From positions 62,001 through 126,000 of the forward strand of contig NZ_SCFY01000009.1 of assembly GCF_007049795.1 (NCBI RefSeq): a stretch of DNA of 64,000 nucleotides. The letters run 5' to 3'. The translations under genes and the position numbers were made by a program. Origin of the DNA: Ectopseudomonas mendocina (lineage in GTDB: Bacteria > Pseudomonadota > Gammaproteobacteria > Pseudomonadales > Pseudomonadaceae). Positions within the stretch are counted from its first letter, which is position 1. Every line of letters begins with the position of its first letter. The notes below the pieces were generated by a model that saw only the letters and a list, made by a program, of their open reading frames with translations, was not told the origin of the DNA and searched no databases. Shown here piece by piece: positions 1-8,609 of the stretch.

Positions 1-2
1 GC

Positions 3-104
3 AGCGCCGACCTTCTGATTGCCCAGTTGCTCGGTGAAACCGCGCCACTGGCGCTGGAACCCTATCTGCCGCAGCGCTTCGCCGGAGTACGCGCGCATGC
101 CTGA
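3..104 (+). CDS. C-terminus of FAD-dependent D-amino-acid/D-hydroxyproline dehydrogenase subunit (5' truncated by window edge)
   Basis: Only the last 33 codons are present, ending in a TGA that overlaps the ATG of the next gene by 8 bases. The visible tail (ETAPLALEPYLPQRFAGVR) resembles the end of DAO-fold FAD oxidoreductases, which commonly finish with an 'L.P..P.RF' segment. The next two genes encode a small [2Fe-2S] protein and an HcnB-like flavoprotein. In pseudomonads this trio forms a heteromeric D-hydroxyproline dehydrogenase, so this is probably its DAO subunit. The assignment rests on context and the short tail, since the catalytic part lies outside the window. Confidence 0.6.
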   Translation, partial: SADLLIAQLLGETAPLALEPYLPQRFAGVRAHA

Positions 105-333
105 ACTGATTCTCGACGGCCACCCGCTGCAGGTGGCCCCCGGTACCACGGTCGCCGCCGCGCTGATGCTCGGCGGTGATGGCACCAGCCGCACCTCGGT
201 CAGCGGCCAGCGCCGTGCGCCGGTGTGTGGCATGGGTATCTGCCAGGAATGCCGGGTAACCATCGACGGCCAGCGCCGCCTGGCCTGCCAGACCCTTTGC
301 CGCGATGGCATGCAGGTGGAGAGCCGGCCATGA
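97..333 (+). CDS. (2Fe-2S)-binding small subunit of D-hydroxyproline dehydrogenase (HcnA-like)
   Basis: A 78-residue protein with cysteines at about 44, 49, 52, 64 and 68 (CGMGICQECR then ACQTLC). This C-x4-C-x2-C arrangement is the plant-type [2Fe-2S] ferredoxin fold used by small subunits of HcnABC and opine-oxidase type enzymes. It would relay electrons between the two flavin subunits at the inner membrane. The ATG at 97 was chosen because it overlaps the upstream stop and gives a family-length protein. The gene's end overlaps the next start in an ATGA, so the three genes are translationally coupled. Substrate is inferred from the hydroxyproline genes that follow. Confidence 0.8.
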   Translation: MPELILDGHPLQVAPGTTVAAALMLGGDGTSRTSVSGQRRAPVCGMGICQECRVTIDGQRRLACQTLCRDGMQVESRP

Positions 334-1565
334 AGGTGGACATCCTCATCATCGGTGCCGGCCCTGCCGGTATGGCCGCCGCCCTGGCTGCCGCGCCGAG
401 TGGCGCACGCATCGCCGTGCTCGACGACAACCCCGCCGCTGGCGGACAGATCTGGCGCGACGGCCCGCAGGCGCACCTGCCGCCGCTGGCCCGCGAGCAT
501 CGCAGACGGCTGGAGGCACAGGCCAACATCGAGCTGCTGCCGGCCACCCGCGTGGTCGCCCTGGCCGGGGCCAAGGCGCTGCTGGTGGAAGACCCAGAGC
601 AGGGCCGCGTCATCGCCTACGACAAGCTGATTCTGTGCACTGGCGCCCGTGAGTTGTTAATACCGTTTCCCGGCTGGACGCTACCCGGTGTTACCGGCGC
701 CGGCGGCCTGCAGGCGCTGATCAAGGGTGGCATGCCGGTGGCCGGCGAGCGCATCGTCATCGCCGGCAGCGGCCCATTGCTGCTGGCCAGCGCCGCTACC
801 GCGAAGGAAAACGGTGCCCAGGTCGTAAGCATCACCGAACAGGCGAGTTGGTCAGCGCTGGCCGGCTTTGCCGCGCAATTGCCACGCTGGCCACACAAGC
901 TGCTGCAATTGTTCGGCCTGTTCCACCCTGGCTACCGGGCCAACAGCCATGTCGTCGAAGCCCTGGGTGATGGGCGCCTGGAAGCGGTGCGCCTAAATAG
1001 CGGTGGGCAGATTCGCGAAATCGCCTGCGACCGCCTGGCTTGTGGCTTCGGCCTGATTCCCAACCTGCAACTCGGCCAGGCCCTGGGCTGCCGCATCGAC
1101 AACAACGCGATTGCCGTCGATGCCTGGCAGGCCACCAGCCTCGCCGATCACTACGCCGCCGGGGAAAGCACCGGTTTTGGCGGCAGTGAAAAAGCCCTGG
1201 TCGAAGGCGCCATTGCCGGCCATACCGCAGTGGGCGACCGTGATGCGGCGCAGCACCTGTGGCCACAGCGCCAGCGCTGGCATGGCTTCGCCAGTGCGCT
1301 GAACGCCACCTTCGCCCTGCGTGACGAGGTGAAGAACCTGGCCAAGCCGGACACCCTGATCTGCCGCTGTGAAGATGTGCCGCTGGCCGCAGTCACCGAT
1401 CACCAAGGTTGGAGCCAGGCGAAGATGGCCAGCCGTTGCGGCATGGGACCCTGCCAGGGGCGCATCTGCGGCGGTGCAGCGCAGGCCTTGTTCGGCTGGC
1501 AGCCAGCGGCGCCACGCCCGCCATTCAGCCCCGCGCGTATCGGCACCCTGCTCCACCTGCAGTAG
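330..1565 (+). CDS. FAD/NAD(P)-dependent oxidoreductase, alpha subunit of D-hydroxyproline dehydrogenase (HcnB-like)
   Basis: A 411-residue flavoprotein. Residues 4-17 carry the dinucleotide-binding motif (IIGAGPAGMAAALA) and a second nucleotide-binding segment (IVIAGSGPLLLASAA) lies near residue 150. The C-terminus (about 345-380) is a BFD-like [2Fe-2S] domain with four cysteines (CRCED ... CGMGPCQGRICGG). This is the layout of HcnB, OoxA and the alpha subunit of heteromeric D-hydroxyproline dehydrogenase. The start overlaps the previous stop (ATGA), which is shorter and better placed than the GTG/ATG options further upstream. Expected reaction: cis-4-hydroxy-D-proline to 1-pyrroline-4-hydroxy-2-carboxylate. 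Confidence 0.82.
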   Translation: MKVDILIIGAGPAGMAAALAAAPSGARIAVLDDNPAAGGQIWRDGPQAHLPPLAREHRRRLEAQANIELLPATRVVALAGAKALLVEDPEQGRVIAYDKLILCTGARELLIPFPGWTLPGVTGAGGLQALIKGGMPVAGERIVIAGSGPLLLASAATAKENGAQVVSITEQASWSALAGFAAQLPRWPHKLLQLFGLFHPGYRANSHVVEALGDGRLEAVRLNSGGQIREIACDRLACGFGLIPNLQLGQALGCRIDNNAIAVDAWQATSLADHYAAGESTGFGGSEKALVEGAIAGHTAVGDRDAAQHLWPQRQRWHGFASALNATFALRDEVKNLAKPDTLICRCEDVPLAAVTDHQGWSQAKMASRCGMGPCQGRICGGAAQALFGWQPAAPRPPFSPARIGTLLHLQ

Positions 1566-1635
1566 CGTCGTTCGAGCACTACCCAGGTGGCCCTTCGGGC
1601 CGTATGCTCAGGAGCCACCACCTACCAGTCCCAAG

Positions 1636-2388
1636 ATGCTAGACCTTCTGCCACGCTCCACGCTCACCGACCTACCCACACTGCTCGCCAGCCTTGCGGC
1701 GATCGCGCCGTTACTGGATGCAATGCCCGGCGTGGTGTTCTTCATCAAGGACCCCCAGGCGCGCTACATGATGGTCAATCAGACGCTGGCACGGCGCTGC
1801 GGCTTAAAGGACAAGCAGGAGCTACTCGGGCGCACCGCCGAGGATGTCTTCCCATCGCGTCTGGGCCCGCAGTACACCGCCCAGGATCTACAAGTTCTTC
1901 ACGCCGGCTCACATCTGGAAAACCAGCTTGAGCTGCACCTATACCCCGAACACCTGACCGGGTGGTGCCTGACCCATAAGCTAGCCTTGCGCAATGTTGC
2001 CGGTGAAGTGATCGGCATGGCCGGAGTATCGTGTGACCTACAGGCAGCACATGACACGCATCCGGCCTACCAGAGGCTGGCCGTGGTGGACGACTATATC
2101 CGCCAGCACCACGCGCGCCCTATCAGCCTGGCCGAGCTGACCGAGTTAGCAGGATTGTCCGTGGCGCAGCTGGAACGTCTGTGCAAGCGGATCTTCCAGC
2201 TTACCCCACGGCAAATGATTCATAAGGCACGTCTCGGCTCCGCCACCCAACTGCTGCAAAGCGACCTACCGATCACGGAGATAGCCCTGCGCTGTGGCTA
2301 TACCGACCACAGCGCGTTCAGCCGCCAGTTCAAGGCATTGACCGGGCTTTCCCCGAGCCAATACCGCGATGCCCAGCGCTATCGCTGA
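1636..2388 (+). CDS. AraC-family transcriptional regulator with N-terminal PAS domain
   Basis: A 250-residue protein. Residues about 25-130 read as a PAS-type sensor (AMPGVVFFIKDPQARYMMVNQTLARRCG). Residues 150-250 form the AraC double helix-turn-helix, with the second HTH ending in the typical 'YTDHSAFSRQFKALTGLSPSQYR'-like signature. It sits between the dehydrogenase operon and the ABC transporter operon, the same place the AraC-type regulator of the lhp cluster occupies in P. aeruginosa as I recall it. It is therefore the likely hydroxyproline-responsive activator. The ATG at 1636 gives a start just ahead of the PAS fold; longer in-frame starts overlap the upstream gene. Confidence 0.8.
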   Translation: MLDLLPRSTLTDLPTLLASLAAIAPLLDAMPGVVFFIKDPQARYMMVNQTLARRCGLKDKQELLGRTAEDVFPSRLGPQYTAQDLQVLHAGSHLENQLELHLYPEHLTGWCLTHKLALRNVAGEVIGMAGVSCDLQAAHDTHPAYQRLAVVDDYIRQHHARPISLAELTELAGLSVAQLERLCKRIFQLTPRQMIHKARLGSATQLLQSDLPITEIALRCGYTDHSAFSRQFKALTGLSPSQYRDAQRYR

Positions 2389-2570
2389 CAACACGTTCCA
2401 TTTAGGGGCAAACACACACAGCATGCTTCATTATGTAACACGGTGACACTTACCCGCCGCCTCGCATCGCGACGAGCGCTGCTCATTCCTCGCTATATCC
2501 CTCGCCAAATAAGGGCTGCCATTTTGCCACTGAGTTCAGGGCAAAACCGGCACAAGCCTTGCTAATCAAA

Positions 2571-2584
2571 TATCGTATACGAAA
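2571..2584. promoter_or_regulatory. Near-palindromic operator TATCGTATACGAAA upstream of the ABC/dehydratase operon
   Basis: The 14-mer differs from a perfect palindrome at one position and ends 53 bases before the ATG of the binding-protein gene. The same core, TCGTATACGAAAT, recurs at 8612-8624 ahead of the deaminase gene, so it looks like a shared regulator site for the hydroxyproline genes. The 2389-2637 intergenic stretch otherwise shows only A+T-rich promoter-like sequence. Confidence 0.55.
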
Positions 2585-2637
2585 TCCCCTGATGCACGTT
2601 TCATCTGCCAACCCATCAATCAATAATGAGGCTGCAC

Positions 2638-3456
2638 ATGAATAGAAAGACTCTCGCCATTGCCCTCGGCACCGCCCTGAGCGCCTCCCTGGCGGCAACC
2701 GCTCAAGCCGACAAGCTCGACGACATCATCGGTTCCGGCAAGCTGCGTTGCGCCGTGACTCTGGACTTCCCACCCATGGGTTTCCGCGATGAGAAGAACC
2801 AGCCCGCCGGCTTCGACGTGGACTACTGCAACGACCTGGCGAAGGTCCTCGGCGTCGAGGCCGAAGTGGTCGAAACCCCGTTCCCGGATCGTATTCCCGC
2901 ACTGGTCTCCGGCCGTGCCGACGTGATCGTCGCCTCCACCTCCGACACCCTCGAGCGCGCCAAGACCGTGGGCATGACCGTGCCCTACTTCGCCTTCCAG
3001 ATGGTCGTGCTGACCCGTGAAGACGCCGGCATCAGCAGCTACGCCGACCTCAAGGGCAAGAAGCTGGGCAACACCAGCGGCACCTACGAGGCCATCGCCC
3101 TGGAAAAGGATCAGAAGGCCTGGGGTGAAGGCAGCTTCCGCGCCTACCAGTCGCAGAACGACACCATCCTCGCCGTGGCCCAGGGCCATATCGACGCCAC
3201 CGTGGTGACCAACACCGTGGCCGCCGCCACCCTCAAGTCCGGCAAGTACAAGGGCCTGAAAGTCGCCGGTGACGCGCCTTTCGTCGTCGACTACGTGTCC
3301 CTAGCCGCCAAGCGCAACGAGTATGGCCTGCTCAACTACCTCAACCTGTTCGTCAACCAGCAGGTGCGTAACGGCCGTTACGACGAACTGTGGCAGAAGT
3401 GGGTAGGCGACGAAATCAAGCCGGCCAGCCTGACCGTACCGGGCGTGTACTACTAA
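2638..3456 (+). CDS. Amino-acid ABC transporter periplasmic substrate-binding protein (hydroxyproline type)
   Basis: A 272-residue SBP_bac_3 family protein with a Sec signal peptide (MNRKTLAIALGTALSASLA, cleavage likely after AQA near residue 25). The mature part has the family's GKLRCAV start, a GFDVD segment and PDRIPALVSGRADVI. The ATG at 2638 is preceded at good distance by GAGG; an in-frame ATG at 2626 contains that same ribosome site and is less likely. It is followed by a GC hairpin, then the dehydratase and two permease genes plus an ATPase. It probably binds hydroxyproline or proline in the periplasm; specificity is inferred from neighbours. Confidence 0.85.
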   Translation: MNRKTLAIALGTALSASLAATAQADKLDDIIGSGKLRCAVTLDFPPMGFRDEKNQPAGFDVDYCNDLAKVLGVEAEVVETPFPDRIPALVSGRADVIVASTSDTLERAKTVGMTVPYFAFQMVVLTREDAGISSYADLKGKKLGNTSGTYEAIALEKDQKAWGEGSFRAYQSQNDTILAVAQGHIDATVVTNTVAAATLKSGKYKGLKVAGDAPFVVDYVSLAAKRNEYGLLNYLNLFVNQQVRNGRYDELWQKWVGDEIKPASLTVPGVYY

Positions 3457-3468
3457 GCCCAGGTGCCA

Positions 3469-3489
3469 GCGCGCCGCCTCGCGGCGCGC
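3469..3489 (+). repeat. GC-rich hairpin between binding-protein gene and downstream operon
   Basis: A perfect 9-bp inverted repeat (GCGCGCCGC / GCGGCGCGC) with a 3-base loop begins 12 bases after the stop codon. No U-tract follows, so it is better read as an mRNA-stabilising hairpin that raises binding-protein yield over the distal genes than as a full terminator. Confidence 0.5.
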
Positions 3490-3555
3490 TCTCCCCTTAT
3501 CGCGCTCGTGTGCTCCTGCAGCACCCGAGCTTTCTCCCGCAACGGAGCCCCATCG

Positions 3556-5367
3556 ATGTCTGCAACCGTGGAACGCTCACTACCCAGCGCCGCTGTCGAC
3601 CTGCTGCAGGGCCGCAGCCTGGTGGCCGGCCGCGCCGAGGGTGAGTTGCTGTTCGCCGACATGGGCCTGAGTTTCTGGGGCGGTGTCGATCCGTTCAGCG
3701 GCGAGGTGATCGACCGCCACCATCCGCTCAGCGGGCAGAACCTGGCCAGGCGCGTGCTGGCGATTCCCAGCGGGCGCGGCTCCTGCACCGGCAGCAGCGT
3801 GATGATGGAGCTGCTCAGCGGCGAGCATGCGCCCAGCGCACTGGTGCTAGCCGAGGCCGACGAGATTCTCACCCTCGGCGTGCTGGTGGCCGAGCTGCTG
3901 TTCCAGCGTTCCATCGCCGTGCTGTGCATCGGTCACGAAGCCTTTGCCCGGCTGCGCGGGCAGGCTTATGCCCGCCTGGACGGTGAGCGCTTGCAGCTTT
4001 ATCCACAGCGCCCGGTCGATGCCCGGCCAACCGGCGTGGCATCACTCGCCGGGCAGCGCCCGTTCAGTACCCATCTGAGCCTGAGCGAAGACGATCAGGC
4101 GCGGCTCGATGGCGAGCAGGGCAAGGCGGCCCAGGTCGCCATGCAACTGGTGCTACGCATGGCCGAGCTTCAAGGCGCCAGCGAACTGCTGGACGTCACC
4201 CAGGCGCATATCGACGGCTGCATCTACACCGGCCCGGCCAGCCTGCGCTTCGCCGAACAACTGGTGGCCTGGGGCGCCAAGGTATGTGTGCCGACCACCC
4301 TCAATTCGATCTCCGTGGATCAGCGGCGCTGGCGCGCACTGGGCATCGACGCGGCATTCGGCGAACCGGCCAGCGCCCTCGGTGATGCCTACATGGCGAT
4401 GGGCGCGCAGCTCAGCTTCACCTGTGCGCCCTATCTGCTGGACAGCGCACCAGGCGAGGGCGAGCAGATCGTCTGGGCGGAATCCAATGCGGTGGTCTAC
4501 GCCAACAGCGTGCTCGGCGCCCGGACGCTGAAGTATCCCGATTACCTGGATATCTGCATTGCCCTGACCGGCCGTGCGCCGAAGGTCGGCTGCCACCTCG
4601 ATGAGCAGCGCAAGGCCGCTCTGCGCATCGAGCTGCCGGCGCTCGACGGCCTGGACGACGCCTTCTATCCATTGCTCGGCTATCACGTCGGTCTGCTCTG
4701 TGGCAGCCGCATTCCGCTGGTCTGTGGTCTGGAACGGGCGCAACCGACGCTGGACGATCTCAAGGCCTTTGGCGCCGCCTTCGCCACCAGCTCGGCAGCG
4801 CCACTGTTCCATATCGCTGGTATCACCCCGGAAGCACGCGACCCACAACGGGTTATTCACAGCGGTGCAACGCTGCAGACAGAGCAGGTCAGCCACGCCG
4901 ACCTACGCCGCAGCTGGGATGAGTTGAACAGTGCCAGGGAAGCCAGGGTCGGCCTGATCGCCCTCGGCAACCCGCATTTCTCGTTCAGCGAATTCGCCCA
5001 CCTCGCCACCCTGTGTGCCGGCCGCACCCGGCACCCGGAGGTCAGCCTGGTGATTACCAGCGGCCGCGCGGTGCTCGAACAGGCCCGCGCCGCAGGCCAT
5101 GCCGCCGTGCTGGAAGCCTTTGGCGCGACCCTGCTGAACGATACCTGCTGGTGCATGCTCGGCGAGCCCGTGGTGCCGACAAACAGCTCCACCCTGATGA
5201 CCAATTCAGGCAAATACGCCCATTACGCGCCAGGGCTGGTCGGTCGCTCGGTGCACTTCGCCAGTCTGGCCGAGTGCATCGAGGCCGCCTGCTCAGGCCA
5301 AGCCAGCGGTCGCCTGCCGCGCTGGCTGCAACCCGCTTTCCCTGTGGAGAACCCCACGCATGTTTGA
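3556..5367 (+). CDS. Aconitase X-type cis-3-hydroxy-L-proline dehydratase
   Basis: A 603-residue protein in which the small swivelling domain (about residues 1-150, with the SGRGSCTGSS loop) precedes the large aconitase X catalytic domain (about 190-590). This is the fused bacterial AcnX architecture. Visible family features include TCAPYLLD, GEGEQIVWAESNAVVYANS and a C-terminal SGRAV segment. AcnX members encoded next to hydroxyproline genes dehydrate cis-3-hydroxy-L-proline to 1-pyrroline-2-carboxylate. The ATG at 3556 has an upstream GGAG. The 3' end overlaps the first permease gene by 8 bases, so enzyme and transporter are co-translated. Mevalonate-type AcnX activity is unlikely in this context. 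Confidence 0.83.
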   Translation: MSATVERSLPSAAVDLLQGRSLVAGRAEGELLFADMGLSFWGGVDPFSGEVIDRHHPLSGQNLARRVLAIPSGRGSCTGSSVMMELLSGEHAPSALVLAEADEILTLGVLVAELLFQRSIAVLCIGHEAFARLRGQAYARLDGERLQLYPQRPVDARPTGVASLAGQRPFSTHLSLSEDDQARLDGEQGKAAQVAMQLVLRMAELQGASELLDVTQAHIDGCIYTGPASLRFAEQLVAWGAKVCVPTTLNSISVDQRRWRALGIDAAFGEPASALGDAYMAMGAQLSFTCAPYLLDSAPGEGEQIVWAESNAVVYANSVLGARTLKYPDYLDICIALTGRAPKVGCHLDEQRKAALRIELPALDGLDDAFYPLLGYHVGLLCGSRIPLVCGLERAQPTLDDLKAFGAAFATSSAAPLFHIAGITPEARDPQRVIHSGATLQTEQVSHADLRRSWDELNSAREARVGLIALGNPHFSFSEFAHLATLCAGRTRHPEVSLVITSGRAVLEQARAAGHAAVLEAFGATLLNDTCWCMLGEPVVPTNSSTLMTNSGKYAHYAPGLVGRSVHFASLAECIEAACSGQASGRLPRWLQPAFPVENPTHV

Positions 5368-6025
5368 TTACACCTTCCAGTGGCGCCAGGCGTTCAGGGC
5401 TTTGCCCGACATGCTCGCCGGTGCCTGGGTGACCTTCGAGACGGCCGCCCTGTCGATGATCTTCGGCGTACTCATCGCCCTCGCGCTGACGGTGATGCGC
5501 GAGCTGAAGAACCCGCTGGCACGCGGCTTCGCCAACACCTGGGTATCCATCGCACGCAACACGCCGTCGCTGTTCCAGATCTACATCCTCTACTTCGGTT
5601 TGGGCTCGATGGGCTGGCACGTCAGCTCCTGGATCGCCCTGCTCGCCGGTATCACCTTCAACAACGCCGGCTACCTGGCGGAAAACTTCCGCGGTGGCCT
5701 CAAGGCAGTGCCCGACACCCAAGTGCGGGCTGCACGCTCGCTGGGCATGAGCGCCTTCCAGGCCTACCGGTTGATCGTCGTGCCGCAACTGCTGCGCATC
5801 GTCTTCTACCCGCTTTCCAACCAGATGGTCTGGGCTGTGCTGATGACCTCGCTGGGGGTGATCGTCGGCCTCAACAACGACCTCACCGGCGTCACCCAGG
5901 ACTACAACGTCAAGACCTTCCGCACCTTCGAGTTCTTTGCCATCGCGGCGGTGCTTTATTACCTGATCGCCAAGGCGATCGTAGCGGTAGCCCGGCTCAT
6001 GGCCTGGCGCCTGTTCCGTTACTGA
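5360..6025 (+). CDS. Amino-acid ABC transporter permease (HisM/HisQ family), first subunit
   Basis: A 221-residue inner-membrane protein with about five hydrophobic segments. It carries the BPD_transp_1 coupling loop (NAGYLAENFRGGLKAVPDTQ followed by AARSLGMSAFQAYRLIVVPQ), the EAA-like motif of polar amino-acid permeases. It overlaps the dehydratase stop and is followed 12 bases later by the second permease. With that subunit, the ATPase and the upstream binding protein it forms a complete importer for a hydroxyproline-like amino acid. Confidence 0.88.
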   Translation: MFDYTFQWRQAFRALPDMLAGAWVTFETAALSMIFGVLIALALTVMRELKNPLARGFANTWVSIARNTPSLFQIYILYFGLGSMGWHVSSWIALLAGITFNNAGYLAENFRGGLKAVPDTQVRAARSLGMSAFQAYRLIVVPQLLRIVFYPLSNQMVWAVLMTSLGVIVGLNNDLTGVTQDYNVKTFRTFEFFAIAAVLYYLIAKAIVAVARLMAWRLFRY

Positions 6026-6037
6026 GGAAGCACTTAC

Positions 6038-6688
6038 ATGTTCAATACCAGCTTCACCTGGAACGACTTCCTCTTCCTGCTCGACGGCGCCTGGGTCACC
6101 CTGCAACTGACCTTCTGGGCCATCCTGCTCGGTTCCTTCGCCGGCCTGTTGTTCGGCCTGCTGCGTGCCCTGCTTCCGCGCGCCACCCTGCCACTGGCCT
6201 GGGTGCTCGACGTGTTCCGCAGCGTGCCGCTGCTGATCCAGTTCGTCCTGTTCAACTCGTTCAAGAGCATCGCCGGCATCGATATCAGCGCCTTCACCGT
6301 GGGCTGCATCGTGCTCGGCATCTACGCCGCCGCCTACTTCACCGAGATCGTGCGGGCCGGCGTGCTGTCGGTGCCGTTCACCCTGCGCCGCGCCAGCCGT
6401 TCGCTGGGCCTGAGCTACCTGCAGGACCTGCGCTACATCGTCCTGCCGATGGCCACCCGCGTAGCCTTCCCTGGCTGGCTGAACCTGGTGCTCAGCGTGA
6501 TGAAGGACACCGCGCTGGTCATGTGGATCGGCATCGTCGAGCTGCTGCGCGCCTCGCAGACCATCGTCACACGCATTCAAGAGCCGCTGCTGGTGCTGTG
6601 CATCGCCGGCCTCATCTATTACGTCATGAGCCTGGTCGTCGCCCAACTCGGCGCCCAGCTGGAAAAAAGGTGGCAGGAAAATGATTGA
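6038..6688 (+). CDS. Amino-acid ABC transporter permease (HisM/HisQ family), second subunit
   Basis: A 216-residue polar amino-acid permease with the same fold as its neighbour. The coupling loop reads AAYFTEIVRAGVLSVP then RASRSLGLSYLQDLRYIVLPM. Two different permease genes in tandem indicate a heterodimeric membrane channel. The gene overlaps the ATPase start by 8 bases, showing tight coupling in the operon. Confidence 0.88.
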   Translation: MFNTSFTWNDFLFLLDGAWVTLQLTFWAILLGSFAGLLFGLLRALLPRATLPLAWVLDVFRSVPLLIQFVLFNSFKSIAGIDISAFTVGCIVLGIYAAAYFTEIVRAGVLSVPFTLRRASRSLGLSYLQDLRYIVLPMATRVAFPGWLNLVLSVMKDTALVMWIGIVELLRASQTIVTRIQEPLLVLCIAGLIYYVMSLVVAQLGAQLEKRWQEND

Positions 6689-7403
6689 GATCGACAATGT
6701 CCACAAATCCTTCGGCGACCTCGAAGTCATCAAGGGCGTCAGCCTGACGGTGAACAAGGGCGAGGTGGTGTCGATCATTGGCGGCTCCGGTTCCGGCAAA
6801 TCGACCCTGCTGATGTGCATCAACGGCCTGGAGTCGATCAAGAGCGGCAGCATCCGCGTCGACGGCACCGAGGTGCATGCGCCCTCCACCGACATCAACA
6901 AGCTGCGGCAGAAAATCGGCATCGTCTTCCAGCAATGGAACGCCTTCCCGCACCTGACCGTGCTGGAAAACGTGATGCTGGCACCGCGCAAAGTGCTAGG
7001 CCTGAGCAAGCAGGAAGCCGAGGCCATCGCCGTGCAGCAACTGACCCACGTTGGCCTGGGCGAGAAGCTCAAGGTGTTCCCCGGCAAGCTCTCTGGCGGC
7101 CAGCAGCAGCGCATGGCAATCGCCCGCGCACTGGCCATGAGCCCGGACTACATGCTGTTCGACGAAGCCACCAGCGCCCTCGACCCACAACTGGTGGGTG
7201 AGGTACTCGACACCATGCGCATGCTCGCCGAAGACGGCATGACCATGGTGCTGGTGACCCACGAAATCCGCTTCGCGCGGGACGTGTCCGACCGCGTGGC
7301 GTTCTTCCGCAACGGCCTGGTGCACGAGATCGGCACGCCCGATCAGGTGATCGGCAATCCGCAGAAGCCGGAAACCGCTGACTTCCTCAAGTCGGTCAAC
7401 TAA
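6681..7403 (+). CDS. Amino-acid ABC transporter ATP-binding protein (GlnQ/HisP family)
   Basis: A 240-residue ABC ATPase with Walker A GGSGSGKST near residue 35, the signature LSGGQQQR, Walker [13 protein letters not shown] and the switch histidine in LVTHE. These place it in the polar amino-acid uptake group. It closes the permease-permease-ATPase block of the operon, and the racemase-family gene starts 12 bases later. It energises import by the binding protein encoded at the head of the operon. Confidence 0.9.
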   Translation: MIEIDNVHKSFGDLEVIKGVSLTVNKGEVVSIIGGSGSGKSTLLMCINGLESIKSGSIRVDGTEVHAPSTDINKLRQKIGIVFQQWNAFPHLTVLENVMLAPRKVLGLSKQEAEAIAVQQLTHVGLGEKLKVFPGKLSGGQQQRMAIARALAMSPDYMLFDEATSALDPQLVGEVLDTMRMLAEDGMTMVLVTHEIRFARDVSDRVAFFRNGLVHEIGTPDQVIGNPQKPETADFLKSVN

Positions 7404-7415
7404 GAGGGTTGCGCC

Positions 7416-8453
7416 ATGCGCTCCAGCAAAGTCATTCATGTGGTCAGCTGCCACGCCGAGGGCGAGGTCGGTGACGTCATCGTCGGCGGCGTCGCGCCGC
7501 CACCGGGCGATACTCTGTGGCAGCAGTCGCGCTGGATCGAACAGGACGACTTCCTACGCAACTTCGTGCTCAACGAGCCGCGCGGTGGCGTGTTCCGCCA
7601 CGTCAACCTGCTGGTGCCGGCGAAGAATCCCAAGGCGCAGATGGGTTGGATCATCATGGAACCGGCCGACGTGCCGCCGATGTCCGGCTCCAACTCGCTG
7701 TGCGTGGCCACCGTGCTGCTCGACAGCGGCATCCTGCCAATGACCGAGCCGCAGACCCGGCTGACCCTGGAAGCCCCCGGCGGCCTGGTGGAAGTGGTCG
7801 CCGACTGCAAGGACGGCAAGGCCGAGCGCGTCGAGGTGAAGAACGTGCCGTCCTTCGCCGACAAGCTCGACGCCTGGATCGAGGTCGAAGGCCTCGGCTC
7901 GCTGCAGGTGGATACCGCTTACGGTGGCGACAGTTTCGTCATCGTCGATGCACACAAGCTGGGCTTCTCCATCGCCCCGGACGAAGCGGCGGACCTGGTC
8001 GCCACGGGACTCAAGATCACCCAGGCAGCCAACCAGCAACTCGGTTTCAGCCACCCACTGAACCCGGACTGGAGCCATATTTCCTTCTGTCAGATCGCCG
8101 CCCCGGTGGTGCACGAGAACGGCATCGCCACGGGCGCCAATGCCGTGGTCATCCGCCCCGGCAAGATCGACCGCTCACCTTGCGGTACAGGCTGCTCGGC
8201 GCGCATGGCGGTCATGCATGCCAAGGGCCAATTGGCGGTGGGCGAACGATTCATCGGCCGCTCGATTATCGGCTCACAATTCCACTGCCGCATCGACTCG
8301 CTGACCGAAGTCGCCGGCCGCACCGCGATCTACCCATGCCTGTCCGGGCGCGCCTGGATCACCGGTACGCACCAGCACATGCTCGACCCGAGCGATCCGT
8401 GGCCGATCGGCTATCGCCTCTCGGACACCTGGCCGGTGGAATTGAAGCTGTAG
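7416..8453 (+). CDS. Proline racemase family protein: 4-hydroxyproline 2-epimerase or trans-3-hydroxy-L-proline dehydratase
   Basis: A 345-residue member of the PF05544 family. The two catalytic positions are Ser90 (MSGSN, where classical racemases and epimerases have Cys) and Cys256 (SPCGTGC). In this family Cys/Cys enzymes racemise or epimerise. Thr/Cys enzymes dehydrate trans-3-hydroxyproline, and Ser/Cys members have been linked to epimerase and/or dehydratase activity. The neighbouring pyrroline-2-carboxylate reductase and AcnX dehydratase favour the dehydratase role. A separate Cys/Cys epimerase may lie upstream of the window with the D-hydroxyproline dehydrogenase. It is the last gene of the ABC transporter operon. 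Confidence 0.82.
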   Translation: MRSSKVIHVVSCHAEGEVGDVIVGGVAPPPGDTLWQQSRWIEQDDFLRNFVLNEPRGGVFRHVNLLVPAKNPKAQMGWIIMEPADVPPMSGSNSLCVATVLLDSGILPMTEPQTRLTLEAPGGLVEVVADCKDGKAERVEVKNVPSFADKLDAWIEVEGLGSLQVDTAYGGDSFVIVDAHKLGFSIAPDEAADLVATGLKITQAANQQLGFSHPLNPDWSHISFCQIAAPVVHENGIATGANAVVIRPGKIDRSPCGTGCSARMAVMHAKGQLAVGERFIGRSIIGSQFHCRIDSLTEVAGRTAIYPCLSGRAWITGTHQHMLDPSDPWPIGYRLSDTWPVELKL

Positions 8454-8481
8454 AAAGGCAACAAAAGAATCGAGCAATCAC

Positions 8482-8545
8482 TGTGGGAGCGGACTTGTCC
8501 GCGAATGTTCAGGACTAAAAGATCGCGGACAAGTCCGCTCCCACA
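8482..8545. repeat. REP-type inverted repeat pair
   Basis: Two 23-base arms (8482-8504 and 8523-8545) are exact reverse complements around an 18-base spacer. The arm starts TGTGGGAGCGGACTTGTCCG, the familiar Pseudomonas REP consensus type. It lies between the end of the ABC operon and the deaminase promoter, where it could fold in mRNA and separate the two units. Confidence 0.8.
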
Positions 8546-8609
8546 AATATGCAGTGAACCGGGCTCAGGCCCACACCATGGAAATAGAGGGTTTACTACG
8601 ACCGTTTAT

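Noticed and set aside
5054-7138. Long minus-strand frame (694 codons) across the permease and ATPase genes
   Set aside because: It spans several well-supported genes on the other strand and its translation is low-complexity, rich in His, Gln, Glu and Gly.
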